A DNA stretch of 64,000 nucleotides, from NCBI GenBank assembly GCA_964535735.1, contig CAZHTM010000003.1, positions 1 through 64,000 on the forward strand, given 5' to 3'. Below, one piece after another: positions 35,121 to 44,658 of the stretch (position 1 is the stretch's first letter; every line of letters starts with the position of its first letter). The notes under the pieces were generated by a model that made no database searches, had not been told where the DNA came from, and saw nothing but the letters and a program-made list of their open reading frames with translations. Origin of the DNA: J089 sp964535735. Lineage in GTDB: Bacteria; Fidelibacterota; Marinisomatia; Marinisomatales; J089. The translations under genes and the position numbers were made by a program.

Positions 35121-35442
35121 GTCTCCAATCTCCGGCGCTCGGGAATGAGGAGTGCGTGGTGGATTGGTGGGCGGTCATCGCTTTCCTCTTTGAAGGTTAA
35201 ATTAATTTCTCAGTATAACCATGCACAAAATAACATATACCTTCCAGCGTGTCGAAGCCTGACGTATGTACACGTCACATTTCGACTTGGCTCAATGGGA
35301 CTGGTTTGGAAGTCGGGGTTTGGAATAATCAGATCTTCAATTTTCGATGTTCAATCGTCAACGCCCCGGCTCCCATCAACATACAAAAAAAAGCGCCATC
35401 CTTAGTTGGACGGCGCTTTGAATCCGTTTCTGAAAGAAACGA
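35121..35442. other. Intergenic region between convergent genes
   Basis: About 320 bases. Apart from the terminator at its end (35390-35419) I see no gene or repeat. A short open frame on the plus strand has no ribosome site and an unlikely composition. Confidence 0.5.
35390..35419 (-). terminator. Intrinsic terminator
   Basis: A 12-bp stem with one wobble pair (35390-35401 with 35408-35419; arm AAAGCGCC...) and A/T tracts on its flanks. It lies 24 bases beyond the stop of the minus-strand gene at 35443-35790 and may also serve the fusion gene from the left. Confidence 0.8.
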
Positions 35443-35790
35443 TTAGTCCAGAGAAATCGTCAGCATTCCGGTTGCTTCATCGAACTCAGGAATAAAACGC
35501 CGCAATCCTTCGATTTCAATCCGGTTGGCTTTCAAAAAGCCCCGGCCATTGATCAGGTAGGACGGGCCTTTCCCAATTGCGGTTAACCGCATGGAATGCT
35601 TCGTCGGATCTTGGCAGGGTTTTAACCCGATTTTATTGGCGTCACGGTCATAATACAGTTCTACATTCCGCGCTCCCTTAAAATAGGTATTAAAACACAG
35701 AGTGCTAAGTCCGATTCTTCCGGAGGGACTGACACTGATGGTCACTGAAGAACGACCAACTGCACGTGGGTGGTACACTTGAAATGTCAT
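35443..35790 (-). CDS. Small beta-rich protein of unknown function
   Basis: 115 residues with its own terminator. It is basic at first, then alternates polar and hydrophobic residues as in beta-sandwiches (SVTISVSPSGRIGLST, VELYYDRDANKIGLKP) and contains the glycine-rich RLTAIGKGPSYLINGRGFLK. No signal peptide, membrane segment or catalytic motif. A monocistronic gene whose pattern resembles small conserved proteins that I cannot name. The start (ATG, GGAGT upstream) is convincing. Confidence 0.7.
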   Translation of the reverse strand: MTFQVYHPRAVGRSSVTISVSPSGRIGLSTLCFNTYFKGARNVELYYDRDANKIGLKPCQDPTKHSMRLTAIGKGPSYLINGRGFLKANRIEIEGLRRFIPEFDEATGMLTISLD

Positions 35791-36027
35791 CTTTATTTAC
35801 TCCTTTTTGGCTAAGATTACTCTTTTTAAGACCATAAAGTTAAATATACTTTTCTTTTAACAAAAGTATTAAAATCATTTTCGCCTTATACATGGAGTAT
35901 TTGCCTATCATTTGAGAGCCTTCCAAAGTATTATACCATAAACGTTGGGCGATTTTTGTATGAATGATGCAATATGGCGTGTTCTCACTATAAAGCATTG
36001 TGTGTTTATAAACAAGAGCGTGTGTTG

Positions 36028-36110
36028 TACCGGGGAAGGGACTCGAACCCTCACGCCTTTTGGGCACCAGATCCTAAATCTGGCGTGTCTGCCAATTCCA
36101 CCACCCCGGT
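36028..36110 (-). tRNA. tRNA-Leu (anticodon TAG)
   Basis: An 83-base cloverleaf on the minus strand. The acceptor stem ACCGGGG/CCCCGGT, the D-arm region GGTGGAATTGGCAGACAC, the anticodon stem CCAGA/TCTGG with loop TTTAGGA (anticodon TAG, reading CUA), a long variable arm (type II) and the T-loop GGTTCGAGTCC are all present. The extended variable arm supports leucine. The CCA end is not encoded. Confidence 0.95.
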
Positions 36111-36157
36111 ATAGGGTCAAATATAAAATTTAAGCGCTATTCGGAGCGCCTGGAAAA

Positions 36158-37336
36158 TCAGCGGAGCGCTTGGTCAAGATCAGCAATAAGATCGTCCAGG
36201 TCCTCAATCCCAACGCTCAATCGCACCAGACTTTCCGTGAGCCCCATGGCTTCTTTTTCCTCCCTGGGAATAGAACCGTGCGTCATGACAAAAGGATTAG
36301 AAATAAGACTTTCCACGCCCCCTAAACTTTCGGCCAGCGTAAAAATCTGAATCCGTTTCAGAAAACGATCCCGGCGTTCCAGATCCCCTAAATCAATGGA
36401 TAGAATACTCCCGAAGATAGAATGTCCATCGGGAGTTTTCTGCTGGCGAGCAGCCAACTCATGTTGTGGATGTGACAACAACCCTGGATATATTGTCCGG
36501 GTAATCAAATCTGACGCTTGACACCACTCGGCGATGGCCAGGGCGTTATCCGCCTGCCGCTGCACACGGAGCGCCAATGTTTTTGTGGAGCGCAACACCA
36601 ACCAGCAATCAAACGGACTGGGAACCGCGCCTGCTGATTTTTGGATCATTCCCACGGCTTCAATAATCGATTCATCAGACGTGATTAAAGCGCCCCCTAT
36701 AATGTCACTGTGCCCGCCCAGAAATTTGGTGGAACTGTGCAGGACGATATGGGCGCCCAGCTCCAACGGACGTTGTCCGTAGGGACTCATGAAAGTATTG
36801 TCCACCGCCAGCCAAATGGGGCGTGATTGAATCTTTTCCGCAATGGCAGCGATGTCCAGGACTTCTAATAGAGGATTGGTAGGCGTTTCAATAAAGATCA
36901 AACGAGTGGCGTCGGTGATTTTCTGGTCCAGCGTAGCCACATCGGTTAGATCCACAAATTCAAACTGAATCGGAAGACGATGAAAAACCTGCGTGATTAG
37001 GCGATGGGTGCCGCCATACACGTTTCGGCTCACCAAAACATGATCGCCAGCTTTTAAGCATTGTAACAGGGCATTAATGGCGGCCATGCCACTGGCAAAG
37101 GCAAATGCCCGTCGTCCACCTTCAAGGTCTGCCAGATTGACTTCCAGTCGATCGCGTGTGGGGTTTACCGCTCGGGAATAGTCATAGCCTTTATTAACAC
37201 CCACCCGTTCCTGTTGAAAGGTGGAGGATAAATGAATCGGCGGAGACACGGCACCGGTTATTTCATCGGCTCGATTCCCAGAATGAATGGCGCGAGTGGA
37301 AAACCCATACGACGGCTTATCGTCCCGGATCGTCAT
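36158..37336 (-). CDS. Cys/Met-metabolism PLP enzyme (cystathionine gamma-synthase/lyase type)
   Basis: 392 residues of the Cys/Met metabolism PLP-dependent family. The Schiff-base lysine is in HSSTKFLGGHSDIIGG, and the start GFSTRAIHSGN and the end PFVMTHGSIPREEKEAMGLTESLVRLSVGIED are standard. It could be cystathionine gamma-synthase, cystathionine gamma-lyase or a related lyase; these are not separable by eye. It starts inside the last bases of secA, so it is transcribed at the end of the secA operon. Confidence 0.9.
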   Translation of the reverse strand: MTIRDDKPSYGFSTRAIHSGNRADEITGAVSPPIHLSSTFQQERVGVNKGYDYSRAVNPTRDRLEVNLADLEGGRRAFAFASGMAAINALLQCLKAGDHVLVSRNVYGGTHRLITQVFHRLPIQFEFVDLTDVATLDQKITDATRLIFIETPTNPLLEVLDIAAIAEKIQSRPIWLAVDNTFMSPYGQRPLELGAHIVLHSSTKFLGGHSDIIGGALITSDESIIEAVGMIQKSAGAVPSPFDCWLVLRSTKTLALRVQRQADNALAIAEWCQASDLITRTIYPGLLSHPQHELAARQQKTPDGHSIFGSILSIDLGDLERRDRFLKRIQIFTLAESLGGVESLISNPFVMTHGSIPREEKEAMGLTESLVRLSVGIEDLDDLIADLDQALR

Positions 37337-40300
37337 TGAGAAACCTCGGTATAGCCTCGATTTAAATATTGCTGCCGTTTCTTGAATTTTACTTCAATCC
37401 GTTCCCCGTTTGGTCCCTGCATGAGAATTTTTTCATTTCGACCGATTTTCTTTTCCGCCTGAATAGGTTTCTGCACCTGCTGGGGTTGAGAGGACTGTTG
37501 TGGCCCGCCCGTAAAGCCCATCCCCGCCGTTTCATCGTGCTTCAATTGGATATTCCTCACTTTGGGCTGACGGACAACGGGCTGGCTTTCCATTCCCTGG
37601 ATGCGCGTTCTAAAGAGACGCTGGACACTGGTACGATTCAGGTCCGATATCATTTCCTGGAAAAATTTGAATCCTTCGGATTTATATTCGAGGAGCGGGT
37701 CCTTTTGACCATACGCCCGGAGATTAATCCCTTCCCGGAGCTGGTCCATGGCATATAAATGATCTTTCCATTTCTCGTCAATGGTCCGCAATATTACAAA
37801 GCGCTCGAAATTCCTCATGATTTCCGGCGGCAATAAACTCTCTCTGGCGGAATAAACGGCATAAGCCTGATCTACCAAATAATCCCGGAATTGATCCACC
37901 GAGAAATCCGAACCCAATTCATTCATCACGGTATCTTTATCCACGTCAACCAGGATGTGAGACGCAAAGAGTTGACGCAATGAATCCCAATCCCAGGATT
38001 CGGGGACCGAATCCCGGAGCAGATCCAATTCATCTTCAATGAAATCACGGATAAACTCAAAAACCGTGGCTTTCATATCCTTGCCATGCAGTGCCTGGTT
38101 CCGAAGATCGTACACCACCTGGCGCTGCTGATTCATGACATTGTCATATTCCAGCAAATGTTTCCGAATGCCAAAATTGCGCATCTCCACCTTTTTCTGG
38201 GCATTGGAAATAGCACGGGTCACCATTTTGGCGGTGATGACTTCACCATCCTCCACACCCAAACGGTCCATGATGGAGGCTACCCGTTCACTATTGAACA
38301 AACGCATCAAATCATCTTCGAGGGAAAGATAAAATCGGGAGGACCCGGGATCGCCTTGACGGCCAGCCCGTCCCCGAAGCTGAAGGTCAATCCGTCGGGA
38401 TTCATGGCGTTCCGTGCCAATGATATGCAGACCGCCTAATTCTGTCACCCCTTCGCCCAGTTTGATGTCGGTACCGCGTCCGGCCATATTGGTGGCGATG
38501 GTTACGGCGCCTTTTTGACCGGCTCGAGCCACGATTTCCGCTTCGCGCTGATGGTGTTTGGCATTCAGGACATTATGGGGAATCCCTTTCCGCTTCAACA
38601 TTCGAGATAGAAGTTCCGAGACTTCTACAGTGATGGTTCCTACCAGGGTGGGTTGACCTCGTTTATAGCAGTCTGTAATTTCCTCGATAGCCGCATTATA
38701 TTTTTCCCGTTTGGTTTTATAAACCAGGTCATCATAATCCGTTCGATTGACGGGGCGGTGGGTGGGAATAACCGTCACATCCAGGTCATAGATGGATCCG
38801 AATTCTTCCGCTTCGGTTTCAGCGGTTCCGGTCATTCCCGATAATTTGTCGTATAACCGAAAATAATTTTGGATCGTGATTGTGGCTAATGTCTGAGTTT
38901 CCCGTTCAATGGTCACATTTTCTTTGGCTTCCAAGGCCTGGTGCAACCCTTCACTGTAACGACGGCCGGGTAAAACGCGACCGGTAAATTCATCGACAAT
39001 AAGAACTTTTCCGTCTTGGACCACATAATCCACATCTTTTTCATACATGGCGTAGGCCCGGAGCAGTTGATTGATATTGTGGATTTTTCCGCTGCGGTCC
39101 GCGTGAATCTGATAGGCTTTTTCTTTCTCTTCGGCTTTTTCTGTAGGAGACAAATCATCGCGCTGGTCAATTTCGGATAACATCTCTCCCAGATCTGGAA
39201 TGACGAAGGTCTCCGGATCATCCGGAGCCAAGACCTTTCTTCCCTTTTCGGTAATATCAATGACATGGGTCTTTTCATCGATACTGAAGTAAAGGTCCTC
39301 ATCTACTTCGTGAAGGCGCTTATCCCGCATGTAGGCCGATTCCACATTGTGCGCCATCTTGATGGTACCCTGTTCTTGGAACATTTTCATCAATTGCCGG
39401 TGCTTGGGCATGCCTCGTTTCGCCTGAAGCAGGTAGAGCCCCGCCTCATCCTTTTTATCTTCCTGGAGACATTTTTCCGCTTTCCGAACCAATTCCGATA
39501 CCAGAGCGGTTTGTTTTCGCACCAGGTTTTGCACCATCGGTTTGAGTTCGATAAAGGTTGTATCCGTAGGCGCATCCACGGCCCCAGATATAATCAGTGG
39601 AGTCCGGGCTTCGTCAATAAGAACACTGTCCACCTCGTCCACCACCGCAAAGGCATGTCCGCGCTGAACCTGGTCTTCCGGAGCAAGGGCCATGTTGTCC
39701 CGTAAATAATCGAATCCAAATTCGTTATTGGTTCCATAGGTGATATCACAGGCATAGGCTTCGCGGCGCTGGTCATTGTCCATGGAATTAAGAATGAATC
39801 CCACCGTCAGTCCCAGTCGCTTATAAATTGCCCCCATCCATTCCGCATCCCGTCGCGCCAGGTAATCATTAACCGTTACCACATGGACACCACGTCCAGT
39901 AAGTGCGTTCAGGAAAATGGGCATCGTGGCCACCAGTGTTTTTCCTTCACCCGTTTTCATCTCGGCGATTTTCCCCCGGTGAAGGATGATGGCACCAATA
40001 ATCTGGACATCGTAAGGAATCATGTCCCAGGTTACCTCCTGGCTGGTTACCCGCCAGGACTCACCCATCATCCGCCGACAGGTTTCCTTGACCATGGCAA
40101 ACGCTTCCACCAGAATATCCTCTAATGCTTCCGCCTCAGCCGCCAGGACCCGTTTATTAAATTCTTCCTTATCCAGCTCTTTGGATTTTAGCTCTTCACG
40201 AACGGATTCCCGTCGGGATATGACCTGATCACGAAGAGCGTTGGTCCGATCCACCAATTCCTGATCGGTTTTGTCTGTGAGGGTTTCGGCAAAAGCGTTG

Positions 40301-40383
40301 ATTTCATGTACGGTGGGCCATAGCGATTTGATTTCGCGTTCGGATTTAGTACCAAAAAATTTTGTCAGGAGTGTCTGCAACAT
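37333..40383 (-). CDS. secA: SecA preprotein translocase ATPase
   Basis: 1016 residues. The Walker A region AEMKTGEGKT, VNDYLARRDAEWMG, the DEAD-like VVDEVDSVLIDEARTPLIISG, and the later GRAGRQGDPGSSRFYLSLEDDLMRLF helicase motifs are all present. It is long, with an extra charged insertion of the type common in FCB bacteria (about residues 270-340, KHRQLMKMFQEQGTIK). The C-terminal zinc-binding CxCxSGKKxK tail is missing. It drives Sec-dependent export together with SecYEG. Confidence 0.96.
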   Translation of the reverse strand: MLQTLLTKFFGTKSEREIKSLWPTVHEINAFAETLTDKTDQELVDRTNALRDQVISRRESVREELKSKELDKEEFNKRVLAAEAEALEDILVEAFAMVKETCRRMMGESWRVTSQEVTWDMIPYDVQIIGAIILHRGKIAEMKTGEGKTLVATMPIFLNALTGRGVHVVTVNDYLARRDAEWMGAIYKRLGLTVGFILNSMDNDQRREAYACDITYGTNNEFGFDYLRDNMALAPEDQVQRGHAFAVVDEVDSVLIDEARTPLIISGAVDAPTDTTFIELKPMVQNLVRKQTALVSELVRKAEKCLQEDKKDEAGLYLLQAKRGMPKHRQLMKMFQEQGTIKMAHNVESAYMRDKRLHEVDEDLYFSIDEKTHVIDITEKGRKVLAPDDPETFVIPDLGEMLSEIDQRDDLSPTEKAEEKEKAYQIHADRSGKIHNINQLLRAYAMYEKDVDYVVQDGKVLIVDEFTGRVLPGRRYSEGLHQALEAKENVTIERETQTLATITIQNYFRLYDKLSGMTGTAETEAEEFGSIYDLDVTVIPTHRPVNRTDYDDLVYKTKREKYNAAIEEITDCYKRGQPTLVGTITVEVSELLSRMLKRKGIPHNVLNAKHHQREAEIVARAGQKGAVTIATNMAGRGTDIKLGEGVTELGGLHIIGTERHESRRIDLQLRGRAGRQGDPGSSRFYLSLEDDLMRLFNSERVASIMDRLGVEDGEVITAKMVTRAISNAQKKVEMRNFGIRKHLLEYDNVMNQQRQVVYDLRNQALHGKDMKATVFEFIRDFIEDELDLLRDSVPESWDWDSLRQLFASHILVDVDKDTVMNELGSDFSVDQFRDYLVDQAYAVYSARESLLPPEIMRNFERFVILRTIDEKWKDHLYAMDQLREGINLRAYGQKDPLLEYKSEGFKFFQEMISDLNRTSVQRLFRTRIQGMESQPVVRQPKVRNIQLKHDETAGMGFTGGPQQSSQPQQVQKPIQAEKKIGRNEKILMQGPNGERIEVKFKKRQQYLNRGYTEVSQ

Positions 40384-40512
40384 AATGCTCTATTTTTTTC
40401 TAAGCCTAAATTTACAGATAAATAACGATGGAACGGGATGACAGTTTCCGATGGATATACTGAACCGTCGGACCCATTTTTCCAGGGATGATTCGATGGA
40501 CCTGAAGCGTAT

Positions 40513-40950
40513 TTATTCGGCGGTATCCCGGTGCTGATAATCCTTGTAAACCGCATCCAGAATGCCATTTACAAAAGCAGAGCTCTCTTCCGTACTATAT
40601 TCCTTGGCAATTTCAATGGCCTCGGCAATTGACACTTTGGGAGGAACATCTTTTACGAAATAGATTTCGATAATTGCCATTTGCAGAATAAGACGATCCA
40701 GAAGTGCTACTCGTTCATAATCCCAGTTCTGTAAATGGTGTTTGATGGTTTCTTCTACCCAGGAATGGTGCTCAACCACCAGCGTTAATACTTGCTGAAC
40801 GTAGTCCCGGCTGGGACGCTCGAAGGAATAGCGCTCCCATAAATCGTGGATGACTTTGGTTACCGGTTCATCACTGATTTCCAGAGCGTATAAGCCCTGG
40901 AAAACAGCAACGCGCGCCTGTCGCCGGGGATGCGGTTTACTTGTGGTCAC
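40513..40950 (-). CDS. nusB: NusB antitermination factor
   Basis: 145 residues, all-helical, with the family start RRQARVAVFQGLYALE and the C-terminal pattern PPKVSIAEAIEIAKEYSTEESSAFVNGILDAV. It takes part in rRNA transcription antitermination with NusE/S10. Its start overlaps the leucine dehydrogenase stop by 14 bases, so the two are co-transcribed. Secondary open frame downstream at 40365-40568 is a shadow. Confidence 0.93.
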   Translation of the reverse strand: MTTSKPHPRRQARVAVFQGLYALEISDEPVTKVIHDLWERYSFERPSRDYVQQVLTLVVEHHSWVEETIKHHLQNWDYERVALLDRLILQMAIIEIYFVKDVPPKVSIAEAIEIAKEYSTEESSAFVNGILDAVYKDYQHRDTAE

Positions 40951-42043
40951 GCTTTGACATGGGGTTCTGACGCGGTAAATAGATATTTTTTAACCGGGCC
41001 AAGGCCTCCATCCGTTTTTCAGCGACTCGATTGGCGGCGATATAGGTGGCGATATTTTCATCTTCCGCCAAGGTGAAGATGGTCATCAGGGTGTCATAGA
41101 TACCTTCGGTTTGTTTGAAGGCGCGTTCCCGATTATATCCTTCCATTTCATTGGCCACGTTAATGAGTCCCCCACCGTTGATGGCATAGTCCGGAGCATA
41201 AAGGATATTTTTTTCTGCCAACTTGGGTCCCTGCACGGATTCGTTTTCCAACTGATTGTTCGCAGCTCCGGCAATAATCGAACACTTCAATCTTTCCAGG
41301 GTATCGTCGTTAATGGTGGCGCCCAATGCACAGGGAGCATAAATATCCATATCCGCATCGTAAATCTCATCGGGTTCCACGACGTCCGCCCCAAATTCAT
41401 TTGCCGCCGTTTTCAGCGCATCTTTGTCCACATCGGTCACCACTAACTTGACACCGTCTTTGTATAAATTCTTACAGAGGTTAAATCCCACATGGCCTAA
41501 CCCCTGGATACCTACCGTCAGACCCGCGAGAGAATCTTTTCCTGTGGCTTTCTTCACGGCTGCTTTCATCCCCACGTACACGCCGTAGGCTGTGACGGGA
41601 GAGGGGTCACCACTGCCTCCCAAAGCGCGGGAAATTCCCGTAACGTAACGGGTCTCCATTCGCACCCATTCCATATCCTTAACACTGGTCCCCACGTCTT
41701 CCGCCGTGATATACCGTCCACTGAGGCCTTCCACAAAACGACCGAATGAACGGAACAATAATTCCGATTTATCTGTTTTGGAATTTCCAATAATAACCGA
41801 CTTCCCACCCCCTAAATTCAAATTGGCGATGGCGGCTTTATACGTCATTCCTCGGGATAACCGCAATACGTCCCGCAGGGCGTCTTCTTCCGTAGTATAA
41901 GGAAACATACGGCAACCACCCAGGGCCGGGCCGATGGTAGTATCATGAATGGCAATTATGGCTTTCAAGCCGGAATTTTCATCATTACAAAAAACCACTT
42001 CTTCGTGGCTGCGTTTTTCCATAGCCTCAAATACTGCAGGCAT
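40937..42043 (-). CDS. Leucine/valine/phenylalanine dehydrogenase (Glu/Leu/Phe/Val family)
   Basis: 368 residues with GGAGGAAG before the ATG. The catalytic lysine region GMTYKAAIANLNLGGGKSVI, the NAD-binding GIQGLGHVGFNL and the C-terminal NNQLENE are those of leucine-type dehydrogenases, which deaminate branched-chain amino acids to 2-oxoacids with NAD. Following thiolase and acyl-CoA dehydrogenase genes point to branched-chain amino-acid use. The exact substrate preference is not clear. Confidence 0.9.
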   Translation of the reverse strand: MPAVFEAMEKRSHEEVVFCNDENSGLKAIIAIHDTTIGPALGGCRMFPYTTEEDALRDVLRLSRGMTYKAAIANLNLGGGKSVIIGNSKTDKSELLFRSFGRFVEGLSGRYITAEDVGTSVKDMEWVRMETRYVTGISRALGGSGDPSPVTAYGVYVGMKAAVKKATGKDSLAGLTVGIQGLGHVGFNLCKNLYKDGVKLVVTDVDKDALKTAANEFGADVVEPDEIYDADMDIYAPCALGATINDDTLERLKCSIIAGAANNQLENESVQGPKLAEKNILYAPDYAINGGGLINVANEMEGYNRERAFKQTEGIYDTLMTIFTLAEDENIATYIAANRVAEKRMEALARLKNIYLPRQNPMSKRDHK

Positions 42044-42102
42044 AATCTTCCTCCAATTTAGAATGTTGGTTTAGGTGTCTCATTGTCATCCCAAGGACAC
42101 CG

Positions 42103-43245
42103 TTAGTCTTTTAAAAGTTCACGGGCAATGACCAATTCCTGAATCTCAGACGTTCCTTCATAAATCTGAGTAATTTTTGCGTCCCGCATGAGACGCTCAA
42201 CCCCAAATTCCTGCATATATCCATAGCCCCCGTGAATTTGCACACACTCCCGGGAGGCATCCATTGCGGTCTGAGATGCGAATAATTTGGCCATGGCCGC
42301 TTCTTTTTGGTACGGTTGATGATGATCTTTTAGAAAAGCGGCTCTGTGAATTAGAAGTCGTGCCGCGTCTACGTTCGTCCCCATCCGGGCAATTTTACTC
42401 TGGATGGCGCCAAACTCCGCCAGGGTTTTTCCAAACTGTTTCCGTTCTTTCGCATACGAAATACTGTGATCCAGGGCGGCTTGTGCGATGCCCAATGCCT
42501 GAGCGGCAATACCGATCCGGCCTCCGTTTAGTGTTTTCATGGCGATTCGGAAGCCGTCCCCTTCTTTTCCAATGAGATTTTCTGCCGGAACCCGGCAATT
42601 TTCGAAATACAATTCGCAGGTGTCCGATCCGCGAATACCCAGCTTATTTTCTTTTTCTCCTGTGGTGAAGCCGGGCGTTCCTTTTTCAACAATAAAAGCG
42701 GAAATCCCTTTATACCCTATCCCTTTGGTGGTTAAACAGAATAAAATGACCACCTGGGAATTGATTCCGTTCGTCACCCAATTTTTTGTACCGTTGATGA
42801 TATAATGATCACCATCTTTTTGAGCAAAGGTACGCATGTTGCTGGCATCGGAACCGGATTGGGGTTCCGACAGGCTGAAACCGCCGATCCATTCCGCCGT
42901 GGCTAATTTAGGTAAATAGCGCCGCTTTTGGTCCTCGTTGGCCCAATCCAGGAAAATTTGAATCACCAGGGAATTATTGACCGACATCACCACCGCGGCG
43001 GAAGCATCCACCCGCGCAATTTCTTCCATCGCGATCACATAGCTTATGGCGTCCATTCCAGCGCCGTTCCACTTCTCCGGCGTCATGATGCCCATAAAAC
43101 CCAATTCACCCATCATTTTTATCTGTTCCGCCGGGAAAACGGCTTTTTCATCTCGCTCAATTACCCCTGGTGCCAGGTGATCCCGGGCGAACTCACGAGC
43201 GGTTTGGCGAACCAGTTCCTGTTCCGGAGTTAAAGTAAAATCCAT
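42103..43245 (-). CDS. Acyl-CoA dehydrogenase
   Basis: 380 residues from the ATG at 43245 (MDFTLTPEQELVRQ), whose A is also the last base of the thiolase stop; a longer frame to 43293 is not needed. It has the flavin-binding FSLSEPQSGSDASNM and KNWVTNGI stretches, and the catalytic glutamate in YEGTSEIQ near the end. It makes the 2,3-double bond in short or branched acyl-CoA, passing electrons to ETF. The class (short-chain versus isovaleryl/2-methylbutyryl) cannot be fixed. Confidence 0.93.
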   Translation of the reverse strand: MDFTLTPEQELVRQTAREFARDHLAPGVIERDEKAVFPAEQIKMMGELGFMGIMTPEKWNGAGMDAISYVIAMEEIARVDASAAVVMSVNNSLVIQIFLDWANEDQKRRYLPKLATAEWIGGFSLSEPQSGSDASNMRTFAQKDGDHYIINGTKNWVTNGINSQVVILFCLTTKGIGYKGISAFIVEKGTPGFTTGEKENKLGIRGSDTCELYFENCRVPAENLIGKEGDGFRIAMKTLNGGRIGIAAQALGIAQAALDHSISYAKERKQFGKTLAEFGAIQSKIARMGTNVDAARLLIHRAAFLKDHHQPYQKEAAMAKLFASQTAMDASRECVQIHGGYGYMQEFGVERLMRDAKITQIYEGTSEIQELVIARELLKD

Positions 43246-44432
43246 CAGTACGTCTCCACAATCACGGCTGAGGCTTCGCCACCGCCGATGCACAAAGTTG
43301 CCAATCCATAACGAACCTTTAACCGCTGCATGGCATGAATCAGCGTTACTAAAATTCGGGCGCCGCTGGCCCCGATGGGATGTCCAAGGGCGATGGCCCC
43401 GCCATGTACATTTACCTTTTTCGGGTCCAGATTGAAATTATCAATCGCTGCCATGGTGACTGGGGCAAAGGCTTCATTGATTTCCCAAAGATCGATTTGA
43501 TCCGGGGTAAGATTGGCTTTTTTCAAACATTTTTCTATCGCGATAATCGGAGCGGTAGTAAACCACTCGGGCTCATGCGCGCCACTGGCCTGCGCCACTA
43601 TGCGTACCAACGGTTTCAAACCCTGGGCTCTCGCTTCGACCTCACTCATGACCACCAACGCCGCTGCCCCATCATTAATTTTCGAGGCATTCGCAGCGGT
43701 AATTGTCCCGTCCTTTTGAAATGCCGGACGGAGGTGGGGAATTTTTTCGAATTTCGCTTTTCCCGGTTCTTCGTCCTGATCTACTACCCGGGGATCGCCT
43801 TTTCGGACCGGAACCGTGACCGGAACCAATTCATCAGCAAACCATTGTTCCTGTTGAGCCCGTTGCGCCCGGGTGTAAGATTCTACTGCAAAAGCATCCT
43901 GAGCTTCCCGGGAATAGTGTCGATCCGTGGCGCACAATTCCGCACAATTTCCCATGTGTTGATTGGTATACACATCCCAAAGACCATCGTGAATCATGCT
44001 GTCAATCATTTGTCCGTGCCCCATTCGGTATCCCGTGCGCGCTTTGGGGAGGAGATAAGGAGCCAGGGACATATTTTCCATACCCCCTGCCACCACGCAG
44101 GTGGCATCTCCAACCTGGATAGCCTGTGTGGCCAACATAACGGCCTTCAGCCCGGAGCCACACATTTTATTGATGGTCAGACATTCAACAGCTAAGGGTA
44201 GTTCGGCGCGAATCGCAGCTTGACGGGCGGGCGCTTGTCCCAATCCAGCGGGCAAGACATTGCCCATGATCACCTCATCTACCTGGTCCGGCGATACCCC
44301 ACTGCTGTCAACGGCAGCCCGGATCGCGGTGGCTCCCAGTTCGGGAGCCGGAATTGTAGATAAAGAGCCTTGAAAAGAACCTACCGGCGTTCGCCGGGCG
44401 GATAGAATAACAACGGTGTTAAGTGATGACAT
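43245..44432 (-). CDS. Acetyl-CoA acetyltransferase (thiolase)
   Basis: 395 residues. The nucleophilic cysteine is in TINKMCGSGLKAV, the catalytic histidine in GGAIALGHPIGASGAR, and the second cysteine in ATLCIGGGEAS. It condenses two acetyl-CoA or cleaves acetoacetyl-CoA, linking to the acyl-CoA dehydrogenase with which it overlaps by a base. First gene of the operon thiolase - acyl-CoA dehydrogenase - leucine dehydrogenase - nusB - secA. Confidence 0.94.
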   Translation of the reverse strand: MSSLNTVVILSARRTPVGSFQGSLSTIPAPELGATAIRAAVDSSGVSPDQVDEVIMGNVLPAGLGQAPARQAAIRAELPLAVECLTINKMCGSGLKAVMLATQAIQVGDATCVVAGGMENMSLAPYLLPKARTGYRMGHGQMIDSMIHDGLWDVYTNQHMGNCAELCATDRHYSREAQDAFAVESYTRAQRAQQEQWFADELVPVTVPVRKGDPRVVDQDEEPGKAKFEKIPHLRPAFQKDGTITAANASKINDGAAALVVMSEVEARAQGLKPLVRIVAQASGAHEPEWFTTAPIIAIEKCLKKANLTPDQIDLWEINEAFAPVTMAAIDNFNLDPKKVNVHGGAIALGHPIGASGARILVTLIHAMQRLKVRYGLATLCIGGGEASAVIVETY

Positions 44433-44583
44433 GTAGATAATCCTGGTTAGCGGTTATACAACGGTGTTTGCTTGAAAAATATAATCCAGGACAACGGGGG
44501 CCGTGGTTTGTGTCCGGTGTAGAAATCGTGAAATACCATGAAAGATCTTCGGCAATCCTCTTGTGACCAATCCTGTCTGTATG

Positions 44584-44592
44584 TTATCCACA
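44584..44592 (+). other. Isolated perfect DnaA-box match
   Basis: TTATCCACA, the consensus DnaA box, lies in the 226-base gap between the thiolase and phoH genes. It is single and no AT-rich unwinding element or dnaA gene is near, so it is recorded only as a site, not as an origin. Confidence 0.3.
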
Positions 44593-44658
44593 AAGGAAAA
44601 AATCAGTACTAGAAATTAGTAAAAAGAATGATTAATTCATGAACTTTTCATGCCCAAC

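Noticed and set aside
35145..35446. Plus-strand open frames between the fusion gene and the next gene
   Set aside because: No ribosome site, unlikely composition, and they run through the terminator at 35390-35419.
36158..44432. SAM or other riboswitch controlling the Cys/Met enzyme
   Set aside because: The gene starts within the last codons of secA, leaving no leader; no riboswitch-like motif precedes the operon's first gene.
44584..44592. Perfect DnaA box suggesting a replication origin near parAB
   Set aside because: A single box with no dnaA, dnaN or gidA/gidB gene, no cluster of boxes and no AT-rich unwinding element nearby; one match is expected by chance in a window this long.
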